This document shows positions 1 through 11,263 of a stretch of 64,000 nt of DNA, one piece after another. Under the pieces are notes generated by a model. It was not told the DNA's origin. It did not search any database and saw nothing but the letters and a program-made list of their open reading frames with translations. The position numbers and the translations under genes were made by a program. The first letter of the stretch is position 1; each line of letters starts with the position of its first letter. The DNA lies in the NCBI GenBank assembly GCA_021307315.1, contig JAJSPD010000026.1, positions 248,001 to 312,000 on the forward strand. The letters run 5' to 3'. The stretch comes from Bisporella sp. PMI_857 (Eukaryota; Ascomycota; Leotiomycetes; Helotiales; Helotiaceae).

Positions 1-535
1 TGTCAATAACGTGCATTGTTTCGACGCCTCTGTAGATATAAAAAGACAAAATCGTATTACTAAGAATTGACTCTCCACTCAGGAATGATTCAAATACCGG
101 CGCCTTGCTACCTGATTATGGGGTTCAGTTTGTCGTAAATTTCGACATTTTACACTTCACATCACTAAACCTCTTAGTCGTAGGCGTATTGATCGGCTAA
201 GAGCATGGAGCATGATATAGACGAGATGGCATAACATTTGGCCAAGCTTATTTCTTAAATTAAATTTAAGTTGATGTCCTAGACGGGGAGTAGAGCACAT
301 GAGCCCATCAAGATCGAAAACGAAGCATAGATAGTCTCAGGGAAATAGAGGAATCAAGTGAGTTCCATATTTCATCCTCTTGATAGCAGTGATTCCCATT
401 AACTCGTCCAGGCTAATAATTATATGGTATACCTCTCGCGCAAAGAACTGGTAAGTATTCATAAACCAATGCACCACGCTAGGCAATATTCCCCACCGCC
501 GCCAAAATTCCAAGACGGCCAACACATTAGAGCTT
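1..535. other. Left-edge region without a recognisable gene
   Basis: I see no convincing coding exon here. The right part is the 3' flank of the sugar transporter. The rest is AT-rich non-coding sequence with no clear repeat. Confidence 0.5.
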
Positions 536-2096
536 CTAACCTTCCCTCCGTACACCCTGAACACCTTTCTCGCTGACCTCTACCTCTACAACATCATCCC
601 CAAAGACACCCGCGATCCTCTCCAAGCTTAGCTGGTTCGTCTCCTCCAGCGCCGCCCAGTAAAATACCGCCAAAGCAACTAGAGAGCTGATAAATACTGC
701 ATAATACTTCCATGTAATCGCCTCAAATGCATATGGGGTGACTTGACCAAGCCAGATGGCGGTCACACCCTGGCAGAGCGCAGCGATGGAAGTCCCATAG
801 CCCCGGAGATGCTGCGGGAAGGTCTCCGCGGCGATGGTGTAGAGCGTGGAGTTAAAGAAGACGGCGTAGAGGCCAGAATACAGGAATATGAACGCGATGC
901 CTGCTCGGGCGCCGTTGGCGTTGTGGCCATCACCGTAGAAGCGGGAGAGAGCCATAAGAATGGAGAGCATGACTGCGAGGACGAGGCAGCCGATATCTAA
1001 GCTTTTATCAACTCATGCAACCATAGGAGAGGAAATAGAATAATCATACACATAGTTTGTCTTCGAGACCATTTATCCGAGACTCCAAGCAGATTGATGA
1101 TTTGTCCCGCTATTCCCATAAATCCATAGAATCCGCTGATCAATATTGCTCTCCTCCCCTTAAAGCCGAGGCTGGCGTATAACAAACCTTGATAGTTCTG
1201 GATCGCCAAACTTCCACTCAAAATCCCCACTTGCATGACCATGATTGCCATCGCAGTTCGATTAATGTATTTCTTCGAGAAGAGCTCGATTAAAGCATGG
1301 CCGATTTTGCGGTTTCCTCGCTGCTCTGCCTCAAGCCGGATCTGTTCACCGATTTCGAGCTTGGTGCGCTCGAAATAGGCCTCGTCCTCGTCTGAGTATA
1401 AGTTTCGCAAGCTGCGGTCGAAGGCCTCGTATTTTTCATTTTGCGCCACTGTTGCTACTTATTAGCTTAAGTCGTTTGAAGAATTGAAAAAAACTTACAC
1501 CAGCGAGGAGATTCGGGAAGAATGAGGGAGAGGACCATGAGCAGAATCGCGAGAGGGCATTGCATAGCTAAAGCTAGACGCCAAGTTACATCATCCTGTG
1601 CATAGGAACAAGCATATCCGATCCAGTTGGCGAGACAGAAGCCAATGGCGACCAGCAAACCAAATATGCCAACTAGTCTTGCACGCTCCTCCGGCCTTGA
1701 TAGCTCGGATATATATATAGGGATTGTAGGATTGAGGATACCCAAAGCCATGCCAGCGACAAAGCGCCCAACGATCATGAGTGCCACGCCATTGGCAGCA
1801 GTCTGGAAGACCGAGCCCACAATGGTGAAAAAAGTTGACAGTAGTAGAGTCTTTTTGCGACCCAGCTTTTCAAGGAGAAGCCCGTTGACTAGAGAGCCGA
1901 TTGCGTTGCCTGTAGAGCCGAGGGAGACAATAGCGCCAACAAGTGAACTAACATGTTTTGTACCTGCTGGGAACATATAGTCATTAAAAGCTGGCTGGGC
2001 AAGAGTCGTGGCTATCAAGCCAAGGTCGATGCCCACTACTGCACCACCAATGGAGATGATGAGGATGTACCACAGGAAACGGGCTGTTGCTTTCAT
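536..2096 (-). CDS. MFS sugar transporter
   Basis: Three exons: 2096-1499, 1448-1050 and 996-536, with introns of 49-53 nt (donors GTAAGT and GTATGA). They give about 485 residues, usual for the fungal sugar-porter family (MFS), which moves hexoses or related sugars across the plasma membrane. Family signatures are visible: GRKKTLL in the TM2-3 loop, LGILNPTIPIYISELSRPEERA after TM4 in abbreviated form (PIYISELSRPEERARL), the PESPRW motif at the end of TM6, and AETFPQHLRGYG with TWKYYAVF near the C terminus. The start is the ATG at 2096; the N-terminal tail before TM1 is short. Intron 1 could end at either of two AGs six bases apart, both keeping frame. Substrate cannot be read from the sequence. 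Confidence 0.9.
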
Positions 2097-3680
2097 TTTG
2101 ATATGCCTGTGTGCGGTGACGAGGTGTTGATATGCAGTTCAAAGGGACGTACAAAAGGTTTAAAAAAAATTCACGAAGATTCAAAGATGTAACCTTGTAA
2201 CATTGAATAGTTGGACGAAGGGGTGGAAAAGGTCTGCATCACTTACGCGGTCACATATAACCCGAACGTCGTGTAAGCTGATCGTGAATAGGTGGCTGGA
2301 GGTTCTGTCTAATTCACTCAGGAGAGACAAGGCGGACGCCTTCGAGCTCGAGGAAATGCGGGGCAGAGCTCATATGTTGGAAATTGAAGCTTGATCGTCG
2401 TGATCTACCAATAACGTTGATATAAATGACCTAGGGTAACGATGCGACACCACCCGACCACCCCGCCATATATTTGATGTAACATCGCGTATGCAACCAA
2501 CTTCTTCTACTCGGGAGCCGGCATTCATGTGACTCCACTGTGGCACATTACTCAGTACAATGATCTTGTTGTATCATCGGACCGTTGGTGTTATGCATTC
2601 ATGACATACTATTGGTCTATGCAGATGCTGGGGTAGATGCGGGTTCTCCATGGGGCTCTACGCGAGAAGTTTTCATCCAAGGGATATCCGAGAATTTCGT
2701 TGGACAAGGTGTAAGCCAAATTATGTGAGTGTAATCACATTAGAGTAAACATGGGGAAGACATTGTCTCTTCGTAGAATGTGGTAGTGGTGTGGTAGGGG
2801 TCTGTGACCAGGTGTCGGTGAACAATAATCCGTTGCCGAACATGCTTTCTACCGCTTCCTCATGTTGGAGGAGGCATCTGATATCTCTTCTGCTCATTTT
2901 CGAAGGTATGAATGCTAGAGGAAGTTCCAACTTTTTCTTGGTATGACTATAGCTAGCAATTTCTGATTGGATGGCGAAGGCTCTATCGGCGAAATTTGGC
3001 AAATGTAAGAAGCATGAGATCATCTAGTAAGCTTGAGTGGATCTCTTAGTTTCTCAGATATCAACAGCAACACCCTATAGGCGCACGTGCAAGGTACATA
3101 CCGTAAGTAGACATCCATGCCGGTACAGTGACAGTGAGGGTCAACCCGCGGCATATGAGTTGTCAAATGGGAATCCTGTTGCGCAAAGTGAAACTCAAAA
3201 ATGGATTCAAGTAATCATCAACAAACCAATGACATGCCTGATGGTAGCTTTTTTTTTAATAAAAAAAAACACGTAGAAAAAGTGCACACGGTCTTGGCAC
3301 TTCCCCTGAATATCAAATACTAATTGGGGAAGGTATCATGCGTACATATCAGCTTGTGAAAACAAGGGTGACCATAGAACAGAAGATCATGTTGATAACA
3401 TTCAAGACTCTGATATAGACACGATACCACATCAGAAGATGGACACGTTCGATCTGAAGGCTAGCGAAATAAGCTTAAAGGTGAAAGGTCAAATGTCAAT
3501 ATGGCTTAGGCCTTTAGCTTCCCCCGATAAAAGGACTAGAAGTTTAAAGTTTGCTAGTTACGGCATATTGGAAAATACAATCCAAAATTTGTTCGACTAA
3601 GGCAATTCTGAATCCTCAGGTTATATGTTTGCTCTGTTACCGTTAAATCCAATGCAAACTATCTTTTGCGACTGAAAAAG
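2097..3680. other. Intergenic region between transporter and secreted hydrolase
   Basis: No assignable gene. A 100-codon ATG-initiated open frame on the minus strand (2721-3023) matches no family I know and has no clear splice partners. The last part before 3681 should contain the promoter of the downstream gene. An imperfect A/T stretch lies near 3250-3270. Confidence 0.4.
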
Positions 3681-6005
3681 ATGAGACCCATCGCAAATAC
3701 CATACTCACGGGGGCCTTGATCCTACTCTTGGGCTCAGCTCTTGCCTGTGCTTTAGCTATCCCTCAAGCTGATAACTCTCCTCTTGTAGCAACAAGAAGT
3801 GGAACTTCCACGGAGGATACTACCTACATTCTTCCAATTTGGGAGGGAGCCTTAGCAAGCCATGATCCAGCGAAAGATCTGGCTGTGCTGGAAGATATGA
3901 AGCAGCTGCTGGGTGTAGGAGGCAGTAAGACCAAGCTTGGATGGTCGTTCTCGTCTTGGGCACTCAGTCGTGACATTCAGGATGCCACCCAAGACTATAA
4001 CTTCAATCCCACGAACCTGAAATATATGCTAGATCTAGCTGTCAAGGCAGGACTACCGATTTTGGTGCATATGAACAATGGGAGATGGGCAGACTGCTGC
4101 ACCCCGAATTCAGATGGCGGTTGGGGAGATTTGTTATTAGATTTTATCGCATCAAAGCCAGATACGACTATGTTAGATAGTACAGGAGCATCGCAATTTG
4201 GTCACAATTATGGAAGCAACTACTTCACTTTGTCCCGCCTGAACGATGCATATAGAAACTACAAGAAACGCAACACGGAAGATTCAGCACGAGTGATTGC
4301 GGAGTGGGCAAAAGCAAACCCTTCATTATTTGCTGGGGTTAGTCTTTCATCGGAGACCATATATCCAAAGCAAAACGTCGATCATAATCCTCTCGCAACC
4401 GCGGAATGGAAGATGTGGCTGCGAAACACTGATATTTACGGACCGGGAGGCGAATACTTTGGTGCTGGTCGGGTACCTGCGTTTGATGATATCAATGAGT
4501 TCAATACCGCCACTGGCCAGTCGTTTGCATCATGGGATTCTGTAATCCCACCAGCCCAAGTGGTTCCTGGAGATGTATTTGCTGAAGAATGGGAACGCTG
4601 GAGAATCCAGATGATCATCAACCATGTTTCAGATGAAACTTTGTGGATCGCATCTGCTGGGATTGATCGAAACCTGATCTTTGGCCATGCAACGCCGCGA
4701 GTGGATGATTATACATATGCTGATAGCATTGAGACCGCAACAGCAGCAAATGGCGCGGGTGGTGTTACTTATTATGGATGGAATCCTGCTGACTTTGGTA
4801 AAGTCAATAATCCTTTGAGAGGCGTAGGCAAGAATAACTGGGGTGTATTCGAGCTTAACCCGCTGACAACGAATTCAGCGGTTAGCTACAACAACTTGTT
4901 GAACTTGTATAACGATGGTGTAAAGATAATCTGCCCGAACTCGTGGGAGGGCGACTCGGTGGTGAAAGATCAATATGCTATCTTTGGCTCTCCACAGTGG
5001 GGCGATACATTTGGTAATAACATCAAGCAGTTTCTTTTGGACCACGGCAATAATCCTCGAGATCTTCAACCAACATCATGGAACCCGGGCAACAAGGTAT
5101 ATGATCTATATGATCACTTTGATGTGGCTACGAAGTCAGGTATCGATAATCATCTTGAACCTGCCGGAACAGTTGGCAATGTGGTGCGAAAGAGCATATT
5201 ATCTCACGTCGAGGGTGTCCTTACATATTCCATCAAGCTACCAGATGTATCTTCGGGAGAGAGACTCAACTTTTGGACATCTGTTGGCATTAAAGATGGC
5301 GCCGGCATTGGCGGAGAAGTCCAGTTCCAAGTTACAATTAATGGGAAAGGATTATTTGGGCCAAACTTCCATCTGAATCCAAATTACTGGTTGTGGAAAC
5401 GTTGGGTCCCGATAATGGTCGACGTGACCGATTGGGCTGGCCAGACTATCTCTTTGACCCTCCATACTACAGGCAATACACGCTATGGTTGGACAATCTG
5501 GGGTTCCCCAGCTATATATCTGGCAACCGGTGGTACAGGTACTGCGGTAGGCGCTTCTAATAACCTCGCACTTGGAGCATCAGTGTCAACCAGTTCTGAA
5601 GCTGGGACGGCTTGGCGTTCGCCATTCGTGACGGATGGAAGTGGAAGTGCCTGGTCCTCTGTCTCACATCCGACAGCTGAGGCGACCGAATGGGTCGTTA
5701 TTGATCTTGGGTCAAGCAAGAACATTGGGAAAGTCGTTGCGTTCCCTCGGGAGGATCTTTCAACATCTTCAGGTACTGGTTTCCCAACAGCGTTTGAGAT
5801 TCAGAGTTCAGATAGCGTCGAAGGACCCTGGAATACGTTACTTTCAGTAAACGATTATCCGCACCCACGAGCTGGGGATGGGCAGGTCCTCACATTTCCC
5901 TCGACAGCAGCTAGATTCGTGCGTATTTATGCCACAGTATTGAGTGGAGTTGGGAGTGAAGCTACTTATAGATTCCAACTGGCAGAGGTAGAGATATATT
6001 CATAA
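3681..6005 (+). CDS. Secreted glycoside-hydrolase-like protein with C-terminal F5/8 type C (discoidin) domain
   Basis: Single exon, 774 residues from the ATG at 3681. Residues 1-26 form a signal peptide (hydrophobic core ILTGALILLLGSALACALA). Residues about 45-450 look like a TIM-barrel enzyme: buried beta-strand segments alternate with acidic motifs such as LSSETIYP and VFAEEWERW, whose glutamates are candidate catalytic residues. Residues about 470-620 form a beta-rich module resembling NPCBM-type domains (GERLNFWTSVGIKDGAG, then WVPIMVDVTDWAGQ). Residues about 624-774 are a coagulation factor 5/8 type C / CBM32-like domain (TEWVVIDLGSSKNIGKVV, then RFVRIYAT and the closing FQLAEVEIYS). The layout suggests an exported polysaccharide- or glycoconjugate-acting enzyme. 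I cannot place it in a numbered GH family, so the catalytic activity is inference. Confidence 0.75.
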   Translation: MRPIANTILTGALILLLGSALACALAIPQADNSPLVATRSGTSTEDTTYILPIWEGALASHDPAKDLAVLEDMKQLLGVGGSKTKLGWSFSSWALSRDIQDATQDYNFNPTNLKYMLDLAVKAGLPILVHMNNGRWADCCTPNSDGGWGDLLLDFIASKPDTTMLDSTGASQFGHNYGSNYFTLSRLNDAYRNYKKRNTEDSARVIAEWAKANPSLFAGVSLSSETIYPKQNVDHNPLATAEWKMWLRNTDIYGPGGEYFGAGRVPAFDDINEFNTATGQSFASWDSVIPPAQVVPGDVFAEEWERWRIQMIINHVSDETLWIASAGIDRNLIFGHATPRVDDYTYADSIETATAANGAGGVTYYGWNPADFGKVNNPLRGVGKNNWGVFELNPLTTNSAVSYNNLLNLYNDGVKIICPNSWEGDSVVKDQYAIFGSPQWGDTFGNNIKQFLLDHGNNPRDLQPTSWNPGNKVYDLYDHFDVATKSGIDNHLEPAGTVGNVVRKSILSHVEGVLTYSIKLPDVSSGERLNFWTSVGIKDGAGIGGEVQFQVTINGKGLFGPNFHLNPNYWLWKRWVPIMVDVTDWAGQTISLTLHTTGNTRYGWTIWGSPAIYLATGGTGTAVGASNNLALGASVSTSSEAGTAWRSPFVTDGSGSAWSSVSHPTAEATEWVVIDLGSSKNIGKVVAFPREDLSTSSGTGFPTAFEIQSSDSVEGPWNTLLSVNDYPHPRAGDGQVLTFPSTAARFVRIYATVLSGVGSEATYRFQLAEVEIYS

Positions 6006-6073
6006 ACAGACTCAGCACAAGAGAGATTTGCATCTAGAGAGTTGTCTTTTGGGAGGCTAAAGAATCATGGATA

Positions 6074-6094
6074 CCCCCCCCACCCCCCCCCCCC
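6074..6094. repeat. Poly-C homopolymer tract
   Basis: A run of seven C, one A and about thirteen C lies just downstream of the secreted hydrolase, probably in its 3' UTR. The length should be treated as uncertain because such runs are error-prone in sequencing. Confidence 0.8.
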
Positions 6095-7663
6095 CGATGC
6101 AGGCTCATTCGAATATTTGGAGTGGTTCCAAACCACATATGTATAGTTGTTTAATGCAATAAGAGAAATTCCAGGAAATTTGTTGACTGAACCATTCCTA
6201 TCGCAATTGTGATGTCGTGAAATCTTATGATTTTCGAAGCTAAATGTGCCTGTTCAATGAGTCGTGACTTCATTGTGGTATGGCAGGTGCAGTTTCTGTT
6301 GAGCAATAAGCCCTTGATGAATGATATACGCAGTACTATTGTTCGAGGTTTTGAGAATAGATCCGTACATATGTATGAGTTTAATTAGTGCAAAGAGTAA
6401 CAGTGACGTCTCGACGAAAGTGAATATGATACAGGCAGTTTTGCACCAGGTGCATTGTTTGTCTTGTCCTGATCACGTGCATATCTGCAAGTATATCGAC
6501 ATGCAGGTCTTGAATATTTTGAACTCCTGAATATTGTGTTTATGTAAATAAAGTAGTAATACCGGTTTGCGTCAGTTACCCTTTAAAACACAACAGACAG
6601 AATCTTCAGCTAGAGAATGCAGGTGGCTAGAGATATGCCATAGACTTTACAATAACAGGTTTCCAGCCAGTACGCGCGATTTCGTTCTATTAACTGGACT
6701 CAACACAGCTCGATGGCAGCGTTGTCACTCAAGGCACAGGACATCCCACCTAACGTCTCTTTTGTCAGTATTACCGAACAGTCCATAGCTATCTTGGCGG
6801 TCAAAATTACGGAAGTATCGCTTCTGGAGCCTGATTTAATGGAGATTAGGAGAACCAACACCGATACTCTATTAAATCTCGGATTTGGCGCACGAGTGTA
6901 ACCCATTCTCCATTGTTGTTAGGTCAGTGGTACAATCGCTACTAATCTGTTTCGCCCATATAACGTGGACCACATCTGGAGGCCATCACTCATGTTGCTT
7001 GGGATCGCCAGCTGCATGGCGCGTTTGAGCAAAAGGCGTCGCCATGGTCATAACTTCCATCGCACCAACGGATCTCATTAACCTCTAAGCCATAGTGAAG
7101 CTTTTCGCCAGCATTGGCCGGAAGTTCCATTTGGTTAATTTCATCCTTTGTCCCTTTCACTGCAATTGATGAGACTTAACATAAAAAAGGTGCTCGTTAT
7201 CATCTGCGTAATACACACGATATAGATGTACTCCACTATTCCAAAGACCCAGAGCGTCCTGTTAGAGTCGTTGGTAATTATGTTCGGGGGTGGTGATGAG
7301 ATTGTTGTCTCCATGAAGGTTATCCATCTTGCTGCCAACACGCATGACCATTACGGTCGACAGACACCTCGGGAGTGGCGAACTTATATTTATTTCTATT
7401 GAGCTTCTTATGTCATATATCGTTGTCTATCAGGAGAAGTTTGAAGGAATCGCGGAAGGCATCAGCACCGAAAGCTTGGACAGACCAGAAGAGATCGGTT
7501 GATGCTGGGCCTGCCCCATTAATTCGTCAGATATCCAGGCTTAAATTGATGCGGGATTGCTTCCCAGTTCTGGGTCATTCCACGCAAGACGACTATAAGT
7601 ACATAGATTCAAAAATAGAACAGTGCACATTGACAATTCTTCTGTCGCCTTTCATACAACATT
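6095..7663. other. Intergenic region with possible decayed coding sequence
   Basis: No intact gene. On the minus strand between about 7300 and 6990, two neighbouring frames read like protein (segments RVYYADDNEHLFYVK, then LEVNEIRWCDGSYDHGD with several cysteines, ending in TGA at 6990-6992). They are separated by a stop and a frame change. The first segment is weakly reminiscent of beta-propeller lectin repeats, but I cannot assign a family. The rest appears non-coding. Confidence 0.3.
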
Positions 7664-9787
7664 TCACACGATCTCCAATGTCGTGATCTCGCTGCGTGTT
7701 GTTATGAATCTCCACGCAGCTCGTACTACTCTGTGATTATTACCACCTAAGTGCATAGTTGCCATGCCGATTCTAGTGAATTCCTTATTTTCAAGGTCTG
7801 ATGGTAGTAGAATCAAATACCACCAAATGGTCCGTTTTGATACTTGCACAGCATCAGCCGCGATCTCAAGCATATAAAATTTTCGGAGCCAAGGATTACG
7901 AGAGAGCAACGGGGTATTTATTGTAAGAAACGTCCTATGTCCAAGACCCAGTTTCATAAAACCCCAATTGCCGAAGATAAGCCTTCTGGGAAAATCGTAC
8001 TGCTGAAGCGATCGGCACTTTAGGAGGCGGCCCCGAAGAACCAACTTGCTGCTAACGAGTACACCAAATTGATTGCCCTCTGTGTACTGACAAGTCGCCT
8101 CTATAATCCTTGCAAGCCCTTCGAAATCCGGCATCGAGATAGATGGGGGGTATGAAACATTCTTGTCCTTATCTGCGAATTTCCATGAGGACCATGACCA
8201 AGAAGGTTCATTATCGACTTTATCTATAACTTGGCTGGATTGCCATAGTAAGTCTTTGAGCAACGAACCTGACCAAAGGCCCGCAAGATATTTCTCATTC
8301 AGACGAGCGAGGTGAACCTGTTCAGCAACTGCACCTATAGCAACAAGTCTGTCGTGCTCATTGCTCAAATGTAGTCCTGAATAGTAGGTTACAATGTCTC
8401 TCCAAGAAGATTCTAGACTGTTCTCTTCAATCTGTCTCATATCTCCTCTATCGTCATAATTCTCGAAAATCATCCTAGGTGATAGCACCTTTTCTTCTCG
8501 GTTTATATTTAAACTTTTAAAAAACTGGGACTTCCGGTTAGCTTTCTGCGCCATAGCACTATTGTCTGCGCCACATTGACAGGAAACCTTGCTGATGCAC
8601 TGGAAAGCCAGCTCGCTGTCTGAAAATAAGAGAACTCTTGGCGAGATCAAGCGTTCCTGATAAGCCCAAGCCCTTCCAAACAGTGGGTAATATTCTGAAG
8701 AGAAATAAGACTTCTCACGCCATTCATAGAATGGCAAATGCTGTTGTCGTATATATAATGGCCATGCCTTTCCACGAAGACGGAGAGTTGCGATTAGATT
8801 TGGATCCCTATCAACGCTCCTTCCCCAAAGCCCTGCGTTACTATCTTTTCCTGAGATGGCTCCAATAGTCACAAATGAATTCAGATACACATTGAACATC
8901 TTGCCTGCTTCGTGTAGCCAATCAGCCTCATCGTTTTGCATGATACACATACTGTCGATCCACAGATACGGGACGTCTAGTTGTCTTGTGATCATGATCG
9001 CGTCCTGGAACGTCTTAGTCAGACTTTTCCAAGAGATACATGTTTTCCTGTCAGCCAAAGTAGAAGCAGTAGTCTTGCAACCAGGCTCGAGGCCACCCCA
9101 GCAATAGCTTAATGCACAGTATCTAGCGTCTTGCGGTATCATTGAGCCGTCAACGAGGACAACATCCCCATCTTGATTAAGAGGCATCACACAAATTAGT
9201 CGCGTTGGCAAGAAATCCGACGCTGTGATATGGCATTGCTCATGCGATATAATGCAAGAAGAAATCTGGTTCTTTGCCCATTGAAGAGATTGCTGGCTCG
9301 TCGTCTCTTGATCTAGAAGGGATCGAGTAATAATGCCACAAGGCGGAGGCCTGGCGCATGCAGTTGTGAATATCGACATGCTTCTCCATGATGACGTTGA
9401 TGCACGAATATTATACTCGCTCGAGGAGGTTTGGTAGATGTCCGAGCGAGGACCGATATGGATGTGGAGTGCGTCGAACATGAGTGTCATTAGTCGGCAT
9501 TTGATGCATCCACTTTCCCCAGATGTCCGTAATTTCAGGATATTGTTAGGAACACCACTAGGTAACTGGATCTTAGAGGGCTGTCCTGTCCAACCGCAGA
9601 CATCACATTTGCCTTTTCCTGGCTCCGTCCAGATACACCTAGTTCCTGAGTCCACATTCCAATCATCAGGAAGGATGATCTCAGGTACCTGGGAACTATC
9701 GGCTAGAAAGTGGTTGGAAGATAAGGAAGTGGTAGAAGAGTCTGCGGCGCTTTTGCGCAAAGCTACGAAATGTGTAAAACGTGGCAT
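7664..9787 (-). CDS. HET-domain (heterokaryon incompatibility) protein
   Basis: Single exon, 707 residues from the ATG at 9787; the frame is open further upstream but without an ATG. It carries the three classic blocks of the HET domain (PF06985): YCALSYCWGG, then TFQDAIMITRQLDVPYLWIDS with CIMQND, then DWLHEAGKMFNVYLNSFVTIGA. A later WAYQERLISPRVLLFS block is also typical. A cysteine-rich N-terminal stretch (CDVCGWTG, CIKCRLM) precedes the HET block. HET proteins mediate non-self recognition and programmed cell death after fusion of incompatible hyphae, although most genomic copies have no proven role. It is isolated here, without an adjacent STAND NTPase or effector partner. Confidence 0.92.
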   Translation of the reverse strand: MPRFTHFVALRKSAADSSTTSLSSNHFLADSSQVPEIILPDDWNVDSGTRCIWTEPGKGKCDVCGWTGQPSKIQLPSGVPNNILKLRTSGESGCIKCRLMTLMFDALHIHIGPRSDIYQTSSSEYNIRASTSSWRSMSIFTTACARPPPCGIITRSLLDQETTSQQSLQWAKNQISSCIISHEQCHITASDFLPTRLICVMPLNQDGDVVLVDGSMIPQDARYCALSYCWGGLEPGCKTTASTLADRKTCISWKSLTKTFQDAIMITRQLDVPYLWIDSMCIMQNDEADWLHEAGKMFNVYLNSFVTIGAISGKDSNAGLWGRSVDRDPNLIATLRLRGKAWPLYIRQQHLPFYEWREKSYFSSEYYPLFGRAWAYQERLISPRVLLFSDSELAFQCISKVSCQCGADNSAMAQKANRKSQFFKSLNINREEKVLSPRMIFENYDDRGDMRQIEENSLESSWRDIVTYYSGLHLSNEHDRLVAIGAVAEQVHLARLNEKYLAGLWSGSLLKDLLWQSSQVIDKVDNEPSWSWSSWKFADKDKNVSYPPSISMPDFEGLARIIEATCQYTEGNQFGVLVSSKLVLRGRLLKCRSLQQYDFPRRLIFGNWGFMKLGLGHRTFLTINTPLLSRNPWLRKFYMLEIAADAVQVSKRTIWWYLILLPSDLENKEFTRIGMATMHLGGNNHRVVRAAWRFITTRSEITTLEIV

Positions 9788-10615
9788 GACCTTGAATAGA
9801 TGTCGATTGCGAGCCGAGATATATTGCGACCGGCTGCTCAAGCGGTATGAAAAGTGTCATCAAGGGCTTGGATCGGAGGCATGGAGGGAATCCCTTCTCG
9901 AGATTTTAGGATAGTATTGAGGTTCTGTCTTGGTGTAGATGTGCTGAGTCTTGAGCAGTTTTCACTGAACATGGTATCTGCTCAGCCTCAATAGATGGAC
10001 CCAACACCTCTGATTGGCTGATGGCGATTATCATCTGCAAACACTCGACAGAAAGATCAGAAGCTGCTAGAAGAAGCCTCCGTATCCTGCCAAGTTGATA
10101 TGAGCTGGAATAAGACAGACTTTTACAAGTAGTTTCACGTTTATGTCGTTCAAATGAAGCTTATTTGTTCATATCACGTGACTGAATAGGTACCTTGACT
10201 CACGTGAACAGCTAAGCTATTTTGAGATCTTAACAGCTTCTAGAGCCCCTACTTATATATATCGATCAGCAAGTATTTATCGCCTGAATAGGGCACTGGG
10301 GAGAAGATACTGCGAAATAACTCGGCTCGATTCGAAAGATATTAGTTTAGAAGCAGAATAGCAGAATGCGGTTCAAATCTTGTGAATGCAAAGAGAGAGA
10401 GAGAATAAGTTTAAACGATCAATGAAATTCAGCTTTTATCCAAGTCTATAAACAACCATTTTTGCATCACTTTTTGGTTTGCGGAGCACGCTGCTCGCTT
10501 TCCCTTTCCGTTTCATTTTTTTGTCCAAACTCCAAAACTCCGTCGTAAAGCAAAAGATACAACTTAAAACCAGCTCGAAATATGAAAAAATACTGACAAG
10601 TACAGGGTGAATGCT
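9788..10615. other. HET gene upstream region / intergenic
   Basis: No gene recognised. The region contains two TCACGTGA palindromes (listed separately), AT-rich TATATATA-type sequence near 10253-10262 and a short GA microsatellite near 10391-10405. It lies upstream of the HET gene and downstream of the small secreted protein gene. Confidence 0.5.
10174..10207. promoter_or_regulatory. Pair of TCACGTGA E-box palindromes
   Basis: Two identical 8-bp palindromes sit at 10174-10181 and 10200-10207, 26 bp apart, about 390-420 bp upstream of the HET start codon. TCACGTGA is the known core for bHLH factors such as Cbf1 and SREBP-type proteins in fungi. Actual binding here is inference. Confidence 0.4.
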
Positions 10616-11107
10616 CTAACCATCGAGCATGTCAACAACATTGGCAGGCATCTTGGTGAGAGTGACGGAAGCAGGACCAGTGATTTTGGCCACACCCTGC
10701 TTGGCCTGTTGGGCTTTGATATCTGGGCGAGCGTTCCAGGTCTTGACAGCGGTCATGCACACCGGAGGAAGACCATCGATGTTGACGATCTGTCCTGGCA
10801 GCTTTTGAACCTTTGGCTTCTTGGATTTGAGTTGGGATGCGCAGTTCTTGAAGTGTGGGGTGACGTTGTCCTTGTTCTTCTTGACTCCATTGGTTTGGCT
10901 CTTCTTGGGCTCATTAGTAGCTGGCTTGGCTGGCTTCTCCTTTGCGGGGTCGCGGGTGTAGAGATCAAATGTATCGCGGGCCTCGAAAACCTGGTCACGG
11001 CCGGCGAGAGCACCACCAACAACGTTTGCTGCAACCATTGCCAATGGTGCGGCGGTGATGGTGGAGACCAGGGTAGCAGTAGCGACGATGTAGGTGAATG
11101 AAACCAT
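10616..11107 (-). CDS. Small secreted Lys/Pro-rich protein, effector-like
   Basis: Single exon, 163 residues from the ATG at 11107, preceded by CAAAA in good fungal start context. A signal peptide is clear (MVSFTYIVATATLVSTITAA, cleavage near residue 20-22). A lysine/proline/asparagine-rich middle follows (PAKEKPAKPATNEPKKSQ), then a compact C-terminal part with two cysteines (FKNCASQL and PVCMTAV) that could form one disulfide. No known family is recognised. The size, secretion and lack of domains fit the loose class of small secreted proteins or candidate effectors. A Kex2-like dibasic site is not obvious. The 5' leader (about 11108-11240) is CT/CAA-rich, as in highly expressed fungal genes. 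Confidence 0.75.
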   Translation of the reverse strand: MVSFTYIVATATLVSTITAAPLAMVAANVVGGALAGRDQVFEARDTFDLYTRDPAKEKPAKPATNEPKKSQTNGVKKNKDNVTPHFKNCASQLKSKKPKVQKLPGQIVNIDGLPPVCMTAVKTWNARPDIKAQQAKQGVAKITGPASVTLTKMPANVVDMLDG

Positions 11108-11263
11108 TTTTGCGATTTTGATTTGGTTGAAGAAAGAGAAAATTGGAAGGTTTGAAGAAGAGATTATTGAAGAGAGACGTTGAAAGTGTTGTTGATTGTT
11201 GTTGTAGTGGATGCTGTTGTTGATGATGAGAATGATGTTCCCAGAGTCGAATTTCAAGCTGCC

